Positions 56,731 to 64,000 of a stretch of 64,000 bases of DNA are shown one piece after another (the stretch's first letter is position 1; the number at the start of each line of letters is the position of its first letter). A program made the position numbers and the translations under genes. The notes under the pieces were generated by a model. That model made no database searches, was not told the DNA's origin, and saw only the letters and a list, made by a program, of their open reading frames with translations. This DNA comes from Saccharothrix algeriensis (GTDB lineage: Bacteria > Actinomycetota > Actinomycetes > Mycobacteriales > Pseudonocardiaceae). The DNA is taken from the NCBI RefSeq assembly GCF_016907655.1, contig NZ_JAFBCL010000001.1, positions 3,320,001 through 3,384,000 of the forward strand, in the 5' to 3' direction.

Positions 56731-56922
56731 ACCGGGGGTCCGGGTGGACCGGGCGCCCGCCGCGCAGCCGGTGTCCGCCGTTCCCACCGCCGGGCGCCCC
56801 ACCGCCGGGCGCCCCACCGCTCCGGCCGCCCCTCGCCGGACCCGCGCGCCGCAGCCCCCGGCTGCGGTAGCGGACCGGTGGGAAGTGGCGTTGGCTGTTC
56901 ACGTCCCGTCGACCCGAAGGGT

Positions 56923-56936
56923 ATGGTCTAGACCAT
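56923..56936. promoter_or_regulatory. DasR-type (dre) operator at the ptsI start
   Basis: ATGGTCTAGACCAT, a perfect palindrome matching the core TGGTCTAGACCA of DasR sites that control PTS genes in Streptomyces. It overlaps the ATG of ptsI and a TATGGT -10 (56922-56927), so a bound repressor would block transcription start. No dasR gene is in the window. Confidence 0.85.
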
Positions 56937-58566
56937 GTCGAGCGCGCGGCTGAGCGGTGTCGGTGTCAGTTCCGGTCGGGCTTCCGGGCCGGTGGTCCGG
57001 GTCGCCGAACCGTTGGGGGAACCGCCCGCCACACCCGCGCCGGCCGACGTCGCGCAGGAGGCCGCGCGCATCCGCCCCGCCGCCGACCTCGTCGCCGAGC
57101 GGCTGTTCGCGCGCGCCGCCCAGGCGACCGGCGACGCGAAGGCCGTCCTGGAGACCACCGCCGCCATGGCCGCCGACCCGGCGCTGCTCGCCCAGGCCGA
57201 GAAGCTCGTCGCGGACCGGGGGCTGCCCGCCGCGCGCGCCGTCCACCAGGCCGCCGCCGGGTTCATCACCGCCCTGGAAGCCGCCGGCGGGTACATGGCC
57301 GAACGCGCCCGCGACGTCCAGGACGTCCGCGACCGCCTGGTCGCCGAACTGCTCGGCGTGCCCGCGCCCGGCGTGCCCGAGCTGGCCTCCCCCAGCGTCC
57401 TGGTGGCCCGCGACCTGGCGCCCGCCGACACCGCCGGGCTCGACCCGGCGAAGGTGCTCGCCCTGGTCACCGAGGAGGGCGGCCCCACCTCGCACACCGC
57501 GATCCTCGCCCGCTCCCTGGGCATCCCGGCCGTCGTCGCGTGCCGGGGCGTGCTGGCGCTGGAGGTCGGCGCGCTGCTCGTGGACGGCGACACCGGCGAG
57601 GTCGAGGAGTCCGACGGCACGGTCCTCGCCGCGCACCCGGCCGGCGCGGCCGAGTGGAACGGCGTCGGCGTGCTCCGCGACGGCCACCGGGTGAAGGTGC
57701 TGGGCAACGTGGGCTCGCCCGCCGACGCCGTGGCCGCCGCGGCCGCCGGCGCCGAGGGCGTCGGGCTGTTCCGCACCGAGTTCTGCTTCCTGTCGGCCAC
57801 GGAGGAACCCACCGTGGACGAGCAGCGCCGGGCCTATGCGGCCGTCCTCGCGCCGTTCGCCGGCAAGCCCGTGGTGGTGCGCACCCTGGACGCGGGCGCC
57901 GACAAGCCGCTGGCCTTCCTCGAACCCGAGCCCGAGCCGAACCCGGCGCTCGGCGTGCGCGGCGTGCGGGTGGCGTTCGACCGGCCGGAGCTGCTGGACC
58001 GCCAGCTGGAGGCGATCGCGCTGGCCGCCGGGGACACCGGCGCGGAGGTGTCGGTCATGGCCCCGATGGTCGCGACCGCCGCCGAGGCCGCGTGGTTCGT
58101 CGAGCGCGCCCGCGCGGCGGGGATCGAGCGGGCCGGCGTGATGATCGAGATCCCGGCCGCCGCGCTGGTCGCCCGCGAGATCCTCCAGGTCGTGGACTTC
58201 GCGTCGCTGGGCACGAACGACCTCGCGCAGTACGTGTTCGCCGCCGACCGCCAGGTGGGCGCGGTGGCCGCGCTGAACGACCCGTGGCAGCCCGCCCTGC
58301 TCCGCCTGGTCCGGCTCGTCGGCGACGCGGGCACCGAGCTGGGCAAGCCGGTCGGCGTGTGCGGCGAGGCGGCGGCCGACCCGCTGCTGGCCTGCGTGCT
58401 CACCGGGCTGGGCGTGACCAGCCTGTCCATGAACCACACCGCGCTGGCCGGCGTCGGGTCGAAGCTCGCGTCCACCAGCTTCGACCTGTGCCAGCTGGCG
58501 GCCCGGGGCGCGCTGTCGGCGGCGGACCCGGCAGCGGCCCGGCTCGCCGCCCGTGCGCCGCACTGA
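56935..58566 (+). CDS. ptsI: PTS enzyme I (PEP-protein phosphotransferase)
   Basis: 543-residue phosphotransferase that passes phosphate from PEP to HPr for sugar uptake. Phosphorylated His187 in GGPTSHTAILARSLGIPA; PEP-binding GAEGVGLFRTEFCFL, RTLDAGADKPLAF, GVMIEIPAAAL, SLGTNDLAQYVFA and GVCGEAAADP. About 30 residues shorter than the Gram-negative enzyme. ATG 56935 overlaps the DasR operator, so the mRNA is probably leaderless. ptsH is not adjacent. Confidence 0.94.
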   Translation: MSSARLSGVGVSSGRASGPVVRVAEPLGEPPATPAPADVAQEAARIRPAADLVAERLFARAAQATGDAKAVLETTAAMAADPALLAQAEKLVADRGLPAARAVHQAAAGFITALEAAGGYMAERARDVQDVRDRLVAELLGVPAPGVPELASPSVLVARDLAPADTAGLDPAKVLALVTEEGGPTSHTAILARSLGIPAVVACRGVLALEVGALLVDGDTGEVEESDGTVLAAHPAGAAEWNGVGVLRDGHRVKVLGNVGSPADAVAAAAAGAEGVGLFRTEFCFLSATEEPTVDEQRRAYAAVLAPFAGKPVVVRTLDAGADKPLAFLEPEPEPNPALGVRGVRVAFDRPELLDRQLEAIALAAGDTGAEVSVMAPMVATAAEAAWFVERARAAGIERAGVMIEIPAAALVAREILQVVDFASLGTNDLAQYVFAADRQVGAVAALNDPWQPALLRLVRLVGDAGTELGKPVGVCGEAAADPLLACVLTGLGVTSLSMNHTALAGVGSKLASTSFDLCQLAARGALSAADPAAARLAARAPH

Positions 58567-58585
58567 CCCCGGGACCCGCGCGCCG

Positions 58586-58607
58586 GACGCCCGCGGCGCC
58601 GGGCGTC
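58586..58607. terminator. Terminator between ptsI and lysR-type gene
   Basis: GACGCCC and GGGCGTC with an 8-nt loop, between convergent genes. Confidence 0.6.
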
Positions 58608-59478
58608 AGGGGTGGGCGGCGGCGGTGAGGGCCTCCCGGATCAGGCTGATCAGCGGGTGGTCCTCGCTGCCCTTCCGCACGGCCGCGAACACCCGGCGCA
58701 GCGGTGCGGTGCCCTGCACGGGGGTGCCCGGCAGCGCGTGCCGCGGCACGAGCGCCGCGCCCGCCCCCGCGCCGACCAGCGCGCCGATCGCCCGGAAGTC
58801 GTTGGACGTGTGCGTGATGCGGGGCGCGAACCCGGCCTGGCCGCACGCCAGCTCGACCACGTCGCGCACCGGGTTGCCCGGCGGCGTGGCCACCCAGTCG
58901 TCCTCGGCCAGCGCCCGCAGGTCCACCGCCCGCGCGCCGGCCAGCGGGTGGTCCGGCGGCAGCACCACGTCGAACGGCTCGGTGTAGAGCGGGAACCGGG
59001 TCAACCGGCCGTCGTCGCGGCGCGGCCGGTACTCCTCGGTGATCGCCAGGTCGATCTCGCCGTCGAGCAGCAGCGGGACGCTCGCGTGCCCCTCCACGTC
59101 CCGCACCCGCACGGTGACCGCCGGGGCGCGGCGGCGCAGCGCCGCCATCGCGGGCGCGACCACCTGGGTGATCGCCGAGGCGAAGCTGCCCACCTCCACC
59201 CGCCCGGCCGCGCCCGCCGCCAGGCCCGCCAGCGTGGCCTGCGCGCGCTCCAGCTCGGCGGCCACCGCGTTCGCGTGCCGCACCAGCAGCTCGCCGGCGG
59301 AGGTCAGCGACACCCGCCGGCCGCGCCGGCGCAGCAGTTCCTGCCCGACCTCCGACTCCAGCGCCGCCAGCTGCTGCGACACCGCCGACGGCGTCAGGTG
59401 CAGCGCCTGGGCCGCCGCCGTCACGGTGCCGTGGTCGGCCAGTGCCCGCAGCACGCGCAGCCGTCGAGGGTCGATCAC
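58606..59478 (-). CDS. LysR family transcriptional regulator
   Basis: 290 residues. Winged helix-turn-helix at about 2-60 (DPRRLRVLRALADHGTVTAA, LHLTPSAVSQQLAALESEVG), then the inducer domain (VEVGSFASAITQVVAPAMAA, DLAITEEYRPRRDD). GTG 59478 (VIDPRRLRVL) is the family-typical start. No divergently oriented partner; target unknown. Confidence 0.88.
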   Translation of the reverse strand: MIDPRRLRVLRALADHGTVTAAAQALHLTPSAVSQQLAALESEVGQELLRRRGRRVSLTSAGELLVRHANAVAAELERAQATLAGLAAGAAGRVEVGSFASAITQVVAPAMAALRRRAPAVTVRVRDVEGHASVPLLLDGEIDLAITEEYRPRRDDGRLTRFPLYTEPFDVVLPPDHPLAGARAVDLRALAEDDWVATPPGNPVRDVVELACGQAGFAPRITHTSNDFRAIGALVGAGAGAALVPRHALPGTPVQGTAPLRRVFAAVRKGSEDHPLISLIREALTAAAHP

Positions 59479-59530
59479 GCGCCCATTCTCCGGCCCGTGG
59501 CCGACCTCGCCGCCCACGGGCCGGACGCGG

Positions 59531-59569
59531 CGGAGGGCCCGTGCGCCCCCGACGCGCACGGGCCCTCCG
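59531..59569 (-). terminator. Terminator after the CU044_5270-type gene
   Basis: Perfect 15-bp stem CGGAGGGCCCGTGCG/CGCACGGGCCCTCCG with a 9-nt loop, 19 nt after the stop codon at 59588. Confidence 0.78.
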
Positions 59570-59587
59570 GGCTCACCGCCCCCCGGG

Positions 59588-60682
59588 TCAGCCGGCGGGC
59601 TTGGCCCCGATGGTGTCCACGACCCCCGTCGTCACCGAGGTGAACGCCAGGACGGTGCCGGCCTTGAAGAGGTCCATGTCGGCGCCGGCGACCTGGCGCT
59701 CGCCGATGAACTGCCCGGTCTCCGGGTCGATGATGATGTCCTGGCGCTCCTTGCCGTCGTCGACGCCGAGCGCGGTGCCGGTGCGGCCGTCCAGGTTGGC
59801 CTGCTGCTCGGTCACCTGCAGGCCCGGCAGCTTGGCCAGCGCCTTGTAGATGTTGGCGCGCACGTCCTTGCGGACCAACCCGCTGCGCAGCGCGTCGGCG
59901 GCGTAGACCAGCAGTTCGGCGTCGGAGTCGCCCGGCGCGTCGGCGGCGAGCCGCTCGAACAGCGCGTCCGGGTCGGTGGGCAGGCCCGCCTGCCACTCCG
60001 GGGTCGGGTTCTGCCAGCTACCGCGGTCGGTGCACCACTGCTCCGGGGACCGCGCGTAGAAGTCGCCGCACGGCGCGCGCCACTCGCCCTCGGGCCAGCC
60101 GCCGTCGGTCGACACCCCGGCCGCCCTCGCCTGCTCCTCGGTGCCCACGACCCACCGCTGGTTGCCGGTGACGTCGCGGCGCAGCAGCCACTCGTCGCGC
60201 GGGTTCGCCGGCGCCCACGTCTCCAGCACGTTCTCCGCGAGCCGGGCGAAATCGCGGCCTTCGCCGCCGTGGGCGGACGCCATCCACCACGCCCGCGTGG
60301 CGACGTACCGGTACTGGCCGGGCCCGACCTCCTCGTCCAGCACGCCGATCGAACTCGTCGCCGCCCGGTCCAGCGTCGCCACCGCCTCGGCGCCGGCCGG
60401 CGCCGGGTTGCGGCCGAACGACACGGTCTGCACCACCTGGCCCCCCGCCACCAGCACGGCCACCGCCGCCGCGCCGGCCAGCCACCGCCACCCGGAGCGG
60501 CGCCGCCGGGCTTCCCGCGTCGTGGTCACTTCGGTCTCCCCCTGTTCCCCGGTGGCCGCGATCAGCGCCACCCTGGCGCCGGCGATCACCCGTTCGTCGG
60601 TGCGGGTGTCGGCGTTGAGCGCGTCCAGCGCGGCGTCCAGCTCGTCGTCGGTCCAGATGCGGAGGATGTTGTCGTCACTCAT
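59588..60682 (-). CDS. CU044_5270 family membrane protein
   Basis: 364 residues: a cytoplasmic part (1-65, DDELDAALDALNADTRTDE) with an Arg-rich stop signal (REARRRRSGWRW), one transmembrane helix (about 68-88), and a large outer domain with two cysteines (APCGDFYARSPEQWCTDRG) and ADALRSGLVRKDVRANIYKA. This family of unknown function regularly follows ECF sigma factor genes in actinomycetes; it may act as the anti-sigma factor. ATG 60682 overlaps the sigma gene stop. Confidence 0.83.
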   Translation of the reverse strand: MSDDNILRIWTDDELDAALDALNADTRTDERVIAGARVALIAATGEQGETEVTTTREARRRRSGWRWLAGAAAVAVLVAGGQVVQTVSFGRNPAPAGAEAVATLDRAATSSIGVLDEEVGPGQYRYVATRAWWMASAHGGEGRDFARLAENVLETWAPANPRDEWLLRRDVTGNQRWVVGTEEQARAAGVSTDGGWPEGEWRAPCGDFYARSPEQWCTDRGSWQNPTPEWQAGLPTDPDALFERLAADAPGDSDAELLVYAADALRSGLVRKDVRANIYKALAKLPGLQVTEQQANLDGRTGTALGVDDGKERQDIIIDPETGQFIGERQVAGADMDLFKAGTVLAFTSVTTGVVDTIGAKPAG

Positions 60683-61271
60683 CGCCGGTCCTCGCGTGTT
60701 CGGTGTTCGACGCGTGCCCGCGGAGTTTGCGCCGCACGCGGTGCAGCCGGGACCGGACGGTGCCGACCGGGACGCCCAGCGCCTCGGCCACCTCGTTCGT
60801 GTCCAACCCGGCCCAGCTGGTCAGCAGCAGGACGTCCCGGTCGCCCGGCTCCAGCCCGGCCAGCGCGCCGGCCAGGTGCCGGGTCCGCGCCGCGGCGTCG
60901 ACCCGGGCGGCCACCCGGTTCTCGTGGCCCTCGTCCCCGGCGGCGGAGCCCGCGGCCCGCGCGGCGGCGCGCAGGCCGCGCACCTCCTGCCGGTGGTGCC
61001 GGCGCAGCAGGTTCGTGGCGATGCCGTAGAGCCAGGCGCGGGCGGTCCCGCGGTCCGGCCGGTAGGCGGCCCGGGTCTGGAAGGCCACCAGGAACGTCTC
61101 GCCGACCAGGTCGTCGGCGAGGTCGCCGACCCGCCGCGCGAGGTAGCGGTGCAGCGGGCGGGCGTGCCGGTCGAACAGCTGCCCGAAGACCCGGCCCGGG
61201 TGGGGGCCGGACAGGTCGGGCCGGTCGTCCGCGGCGGGCGCCGGGGAACCGGCTGTCACGCACTCGGTCAT
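60675..61271 (-). CDS. ECF-type RNA polymerase sigma factor
   Basis: 198 residues. Region 2 (about 28-95: VFGQLFDRHARPLHRYLARR, DDLVGETFLVAFQTRAAYRP, ARAWLYGIATNLLRRHHRQE) and region 4 (about 135-180: LEPGDRDVLLLTSWAGLDTN, ALGVPVGTVRSRLHRVRRKL). ATG 61271; the upstream in-frame GTG is less likely. Its 3' end overlaps the CU044_5270 membrane gene by 8 bp, indicating a co-translated regulatory pair. Confidence 0.9.
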   Translation of the reverse strand: MTECVTAGSPAPAADDRPDLSGPHPGRVFGQLFDRHARPLHRYLARRVGDLADDLVGETFLVAFQTRAAYRPDRGTARAWLYGIATNLLRRHHRQEVRGLRAAARAAGSAAGDEGHENRVAARVDAAARTRHLAGALAGLEPGDRDVLLLTSWAGLDTNEVAEALGVPVGTVRSRLHRVRRKLRGHASNTEHARTGDE

Positions 61272-61362
61272 CGTCCTCACACCAGGTATTGCCCGCGGGC
61301 CCCGGCCGCGTTCACGGTCTGCCAACGACCCGGCCCGCGAACGGCCCCGGCCCGCGAACGAC

Positions 61363-61402
61363 CCCGGCCCGCCACCCGGCGCGAGCCGGGTGGCGGGCCG
61401 GG
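61363..61402 (-). terminator. Terminator after kbl
   Basis: Perfect 18-bp stem CCCGGCCCGCCACCCGGC with a GCGA loop, 25 nt after the kbl stop. Very stable; upstream sequence (61322-61362) repeats CGGCCCGCGAACG units. Confidence 0.82.
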
Positions 61403-61427
61403 AGGTCGACCGCCGGGGTGCGCGCCG

Positions 61428-62615
61428 CTAGCCGGCGTCCCGCATCCTCGCCCGAGCCGCCACGAACGCGTCCACCGCCCGGTTCACCTCGTCGGTCGAG
61501 TGCGCCGCCGACATCTGGGTGCGGATGCGCGCCTTGCCGTGCGGCACCACCGGGTAGGAGAAGCCGATGACGTAGACGCCCTGCTCCAGCAGCAGGTCGG
61601 CCATCCGGGACGCCTCCGCCGCGTCGCCGATCATGACCGGGATGATCGGGTGCTCGCCGGGCAGCAGGTCGAAGCCCTCCTCGGTCATCCGCCGCCGGAA
61701 CAGCGCCGAGTTCTCCCGCAGCCGGGTGAGCAGCTCGCCGGACGAGCTGAGCAGGTCCAGCGCGGCCACCGCCGCGGCCGTGACGGCCGGCGCGAGCGAG
61801 TTGGAGAACAGGTACGGCCGGGACCGCTGCCGCAGCATCGCCACGATCTCCGCGCGGCCCGAGGTGTAGCCGCCGCTCGCGCCGCCCAGCGCCTTGCCGA
61901 GCGTGCCGGTGACGATGTCCACCCGGTCCTGCACGCCGAACAGCTCCGGCGTGCCGCGCCCGGTCGGGCCGGTGAAGCCGACGGCGTGCGAGTCGTCCAC
62001 CATGACCAGCGCGTCGTAGCGCTCGGCCAGCTCGCAGATGTCGTCCAGCGGGGCCAGGTAGCCGTCCATGGAGAACACGCCGTCGGTCGCGATCAGCCGG
62101 TAGCGCGCGTCGGCGCAGTCCTTGAGCTGCCGCTCCAGGTCGTCCAGGTCGCGGTTGCGGTAGCGGTGGCGGCGCGCCTTCGACAGCCGCACGCCGTCGA
62201 TGATCGACGCGTGGTTCAGCTCGTCGGAGATGACCGCGTCCTGCGCGCCGAGCAGCGTCTCGAACAGCCCGCCGTTGGCGTCGAAGCACGAGCTGTAGAG
62301 GATGGTGTCCTCGGTGCCCAGGAACTCGGACAGGCGCCGCTCCAGCTCCTTGTGCGGCTCCTGGGTGCCGCAGATGAACCGGACCGACGCCATGCCGAAG
62401 CCCCAGCGGTCCAGCGCCCGGTGCGCCGCCTCGACCAGCGCCGGGTGGTCGGCCAGGCCCAGGTAGTTGTTGGCGCAGAAGTTCAGCACCTCCTCGCCGG
62501 CGACCCGGACCGACGAGTTCTGCGGGCTGCCGATCACCCGCTCGGCCTTGTGCAGGCCCGCCGCGCGGATCTCGGCCAACCCGGACAGCAGGTCCTCGCG
62601 CATCGCGCCGTACAT
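61428..62615 (-). CDS. kbl: 2-amino-3-ketobutyrate CoA ligase (glycine C-acetyltransferase)
   Basis: 395-residue PLP enzyme that splits 2-amino-3-ketobutyrate with CoA into glycine and acetyl-CoA, the second step of threonine breakdown. [54 protein letters not shown] and the PLP lysine in [14 protein letters not shown] are present. ATG 62615 lies 2 nt after the tdh stop, so the two are translated together. Confidence 0.96.
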   Translation of the reverse strand: MYGAMREDLLSGLAEIRAAGLHKAERVIGSPQNSSVRVAGEEVLNFCANNYLGLADHPALVEAAHRALDRWGFGMASVRFICGTQEPHKELERRLSEFLGTEDTILYSSCFDANGGLFETLLGAQDAVISDELNHASIIDGVRLSKARRHRYRNRDLDDLERQLKDCADARYRLIATDGVFSMDGYLAPLDDICELAERYDALVMVDDSHAVGFTGPTGRGTPELFGVQDRVDIVTGTLGKALGGASGGYTSGRAEIVAMLRQRSRPYLFSNSLAPAVTAAAVAALDLLSSSGELLTRLRENSALFRRRMTEEGFDLLPGEHPIIPVMIGDAAEASRMADLLLEQGVYVIGFSYPVVPHGKARIRTQMSAAHSTDEVNRAVDAFVAARARMRDAG

Positions 62616-62617
62616 CG

Positions 62618-63652
62618 TCAGTGTGCTCCCGTCCAGTCGAGGATGACCTTGCCGCACTTGCCCTCGCGCGCGGTGGCGAACGCCTCTTCGTGCGCCGTGT
62701 GGTCGAACCGGTGCGTGATCACCGGGGCGAGGTCCAGGCCCCGCTGGAGCAGCACCGACATCGAGTACCAGGTCTCGAACATCTCCCGGCCGTAGATGCC
62801 CTTGAGGTGCAGCATCTTCAGCACGACGCTGCTCCAGTCGACGGCGAACCCCTCGGCGGGCAGCCCCAGCATGGCGATCCGCCCGCCGTGCGCCATGTTG
62901 CCGATCATCTCCTGGAGGGCCTGCGGCTTGCCGGACATCTCCATGCCGACGTCGAAGCCCTCGGACATGCCCAGCTCGGCCTGCGCCTCGGCGATGGCGC
63001 GCCCCGCGACGTTGAGGGCCAGGTCGACGCCGACCTTGCGGGCGATGTCCAGCCGGTGGTCGCTGACGTCGGTGATCACGACGTTGCGCGCGCCCGCGTG
63101 CTTGGCGACGGCGGCGGCCATGATGCCGATGGGCCCCGCGCCGGTGATCAGCACGTCCTCGCCGATGACCGGGAACGACAGGGCGGTGTGCACCGCGTTG
63201 CCGAACGGGTCGAAGATCGCGGCCACGTCCAGGTCGACCGGCGACCGGTGCACCCACGCGTTCTGCTCGGGCAGCGCGACGTACTGCGCGAACGCGCCGT
63301 CGCTGTGCACGCCCAGGCCCCGCGTGTGCGCGCACAGGTGGCGGCGGCCGGCCTTGCAGTTGCGGCACGTGCCGCACACCAGGTGGCCCTCGCCGCTGAC
63401 CAGGTCGCCGACCGCCACCCCGCTGACCGACGCGCCGGTCTCCACGACCTCGCCGACGAACTCGTGGCCCAGCACGAGCGGCGCGCTGATGTTGTGCGCG
63501 GCCCACTCGTCCCACGAGTCGATGTGCAGGTCGGTGCCGCAGATGCCGGTGCGCAGCACCCGCACGACCACGTCGGTGGGGCCGGGGGTGGGGTCGGGGA
63601 CGTCGGTGAGCGACAGCCCCGGCCCGGCGGCCGTCTTGACCAGAGCCTTCAT
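62618..63652 (-). CDS. tdh: L-threonine 3-dehydrogenase
   Basis: 344-residue zinc alcohol-dehydrogenase-family enzyme oxidising L-threonine to 2-amino-3-ketobutyrate with NAD. Catalytic zinc ligands in [15 protein letters not shown] and GHEFVGEV; structural zinc cysteines in [18 protein letters not shown]-binding [20 protein letters not shown]. Together with kbl it converts threonine to glycine and acetyl-CoA. ATG 63652, 36 nt from the next gene's end. Confidence 0.96.
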   Translation of the reverse strand: MKALVKTAAGPGLSLTDVPDPTPGPTDVVVRVLRTGICGTDLHIDSWDEWAAHNISAPLVLGHEFVGEVVETGASVSGVAVGDLVSGEGHLVCGTCRNCKAGRRHLCAHTRGLGVHSDGAFAQYVALPEQNAWVHRSPVDLDVAAIFDPFGNAVHTALSFPVIGEDVLITGAGPIGIMAAAVAKHAGARNVVITDVSDHRLDIARKVGVDLALNVAGRAIAEAQAELGMSEGFDVGMEMSGKPQALQEMIGNMAHGGRIAMLGLPAEGFAVDWSSVVLKMLHLKGIYGREMFETWYSMSVLLQRGLDLAPVITHRFDHTAHEEAFATAREGKCGKVILDWTGAH

Positions 63653-63688
63653 GGCGGCAGTGTGCTCCCGTCCCGCTTGTGCAGTCCA

Positions 63689-64000
63689 TCAGGACTTTCT
63701 GAACTCGCTTGTAAGCTCCGCTTCACTGGCGATGTTGCGCACCATCCCGCCGAACACCAGCCCGTGGAACGGCCAGACCAGCCACCAGTAGACGTGCCCG
63801 GCCAGCCCGCGCGGCACGAACACGGCGCGCTGGCGGTAGGTGGACCCGCCCCCGGGCCGGTCCGCCACCCGCAGCTCCAGCCAGGCCAGGCCCGGCACGC
63901 GCATCTCCGCCCGCAGCCGCAGCAGCCGGCCGCGCTCGATCTCCTCCACCCGCCACCAGTCCAGCGCCTCGCCGACCTGCAGCCGCCGCGGGTCCCGCCG
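63689..64000 (-). CDS. DUF2867-type protein, C-terminus only
   Basis: Partial at the right edge. Readable residues run [40 protein letters not shown] and [20 protein letters not shown] to EFRKS, matching the DUF2867 domain, often the C-terminal half of NAD(P)-binding SDR-like proteins. The N-terminal part lies outside the window. It is upstream of tdh-kbl in the same direction, so co-transcription is possible. Confidence 0.8.
   Translation of the reverse strand, partial: RRDPRRLQVGEALDWWRVEEIERGRLLRLRAEMRVPGLAWLELRVADRPGGGSTYRQRAVFVPRGLAGHVYWWLVWPFHGLVFGGMVRNIASEAELTSEFRKS

Overview
The window is high-GC actinobacterial chromosome carrying the replication origin. Gene content and order match the oriC neighbourhood of mycobacteria and other Actinobacteria: gyrA-gyrB-dciA-recF-gnd-dnaN-oriC-dnaA-rpmH-rnpA-yidD-yidC-jag-rsmG-parA-parB, then cwlM-trxA-trxB-antisigma-sigM-pseudokinase-murJ-DUF6049-mutT4-pcnA. 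The GC content, frequent GTG starts, several probably leaderless genes and the spread of families suggest Pseudonocardiales (Saccharothrix/Lentzea/Actinosynnema-like). That placement is inference, not proof.

Region 1 (1-12 kb) is the replication block, transcribed leftwards from dnaA. gyrA runs off the left edge and carries a full-length LAGLIDADG intein directly after its catalytic tyrosine. The dnaN-dnaA gap (about 1.4 kb) is oriC. It holds abutting DnaA boxes, a T-rich stretch, related 18-bp repeats, an array of CCCGGGTG motifs spaced about 20 bp, and tandem 22-bp and 7-bp repeats at the 3' end of dnaA.

Region 2 (12-18 kb) reads rightwards: ribosome/RNase P, membrane insertion, jag, a Nudix hydrolase, rsmG and the ParAB segregation system. 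parS or parS-like sites are scattered from gyrB to an aminotransferase gene. One forms the core of a perfect 40-bp palindrome after jag.

Region 3 (18-36 kb) is cell-wall and redox housekeeping: a D-Ala-D-Ala ligase homologue, an aminotransferase, GNAT, an ArsR-SRPBCC regulator, a DUF218 protein, CwlM, a thioredoxin system with a SigR/SigH-type promoter, SigM with a putative anti-sigma factor, a pseudokinase separate from MurJ, DUF6049, MutT4 and the CCA-adding enzyme.

Region 4 (35-50 kb) is less conserved: a LuxR-type regulator with a repeat-derived tail, MFS, YqgE, SdpI-like and Uma2 genes, leuS behind an apparent leucine attenuator, a TetR/MMPL pair with two operators, a repeat locus with two large inverted palindromic elements (45.3-45.9 kb), a beta-propeller protein and a DUF2339 membrane protein.

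Region 5 (49.7-64 kb) is metabolic: a LacI-controlled ribose-type operon (rbsACBK, with a broken rbsD), a cysteine hydrolase with a 155-residue repeat tail, PTS enzyme I under a DasR-type operator, a LysR regulator, an ECF sigma/membrane-protein pair, the threonine catabolic pair tdh-kbl, and the C-terminus of a DUF2867 protein at the right edge. No rRNA, tRNA, CRISPR array, transposase or phage gene was found.
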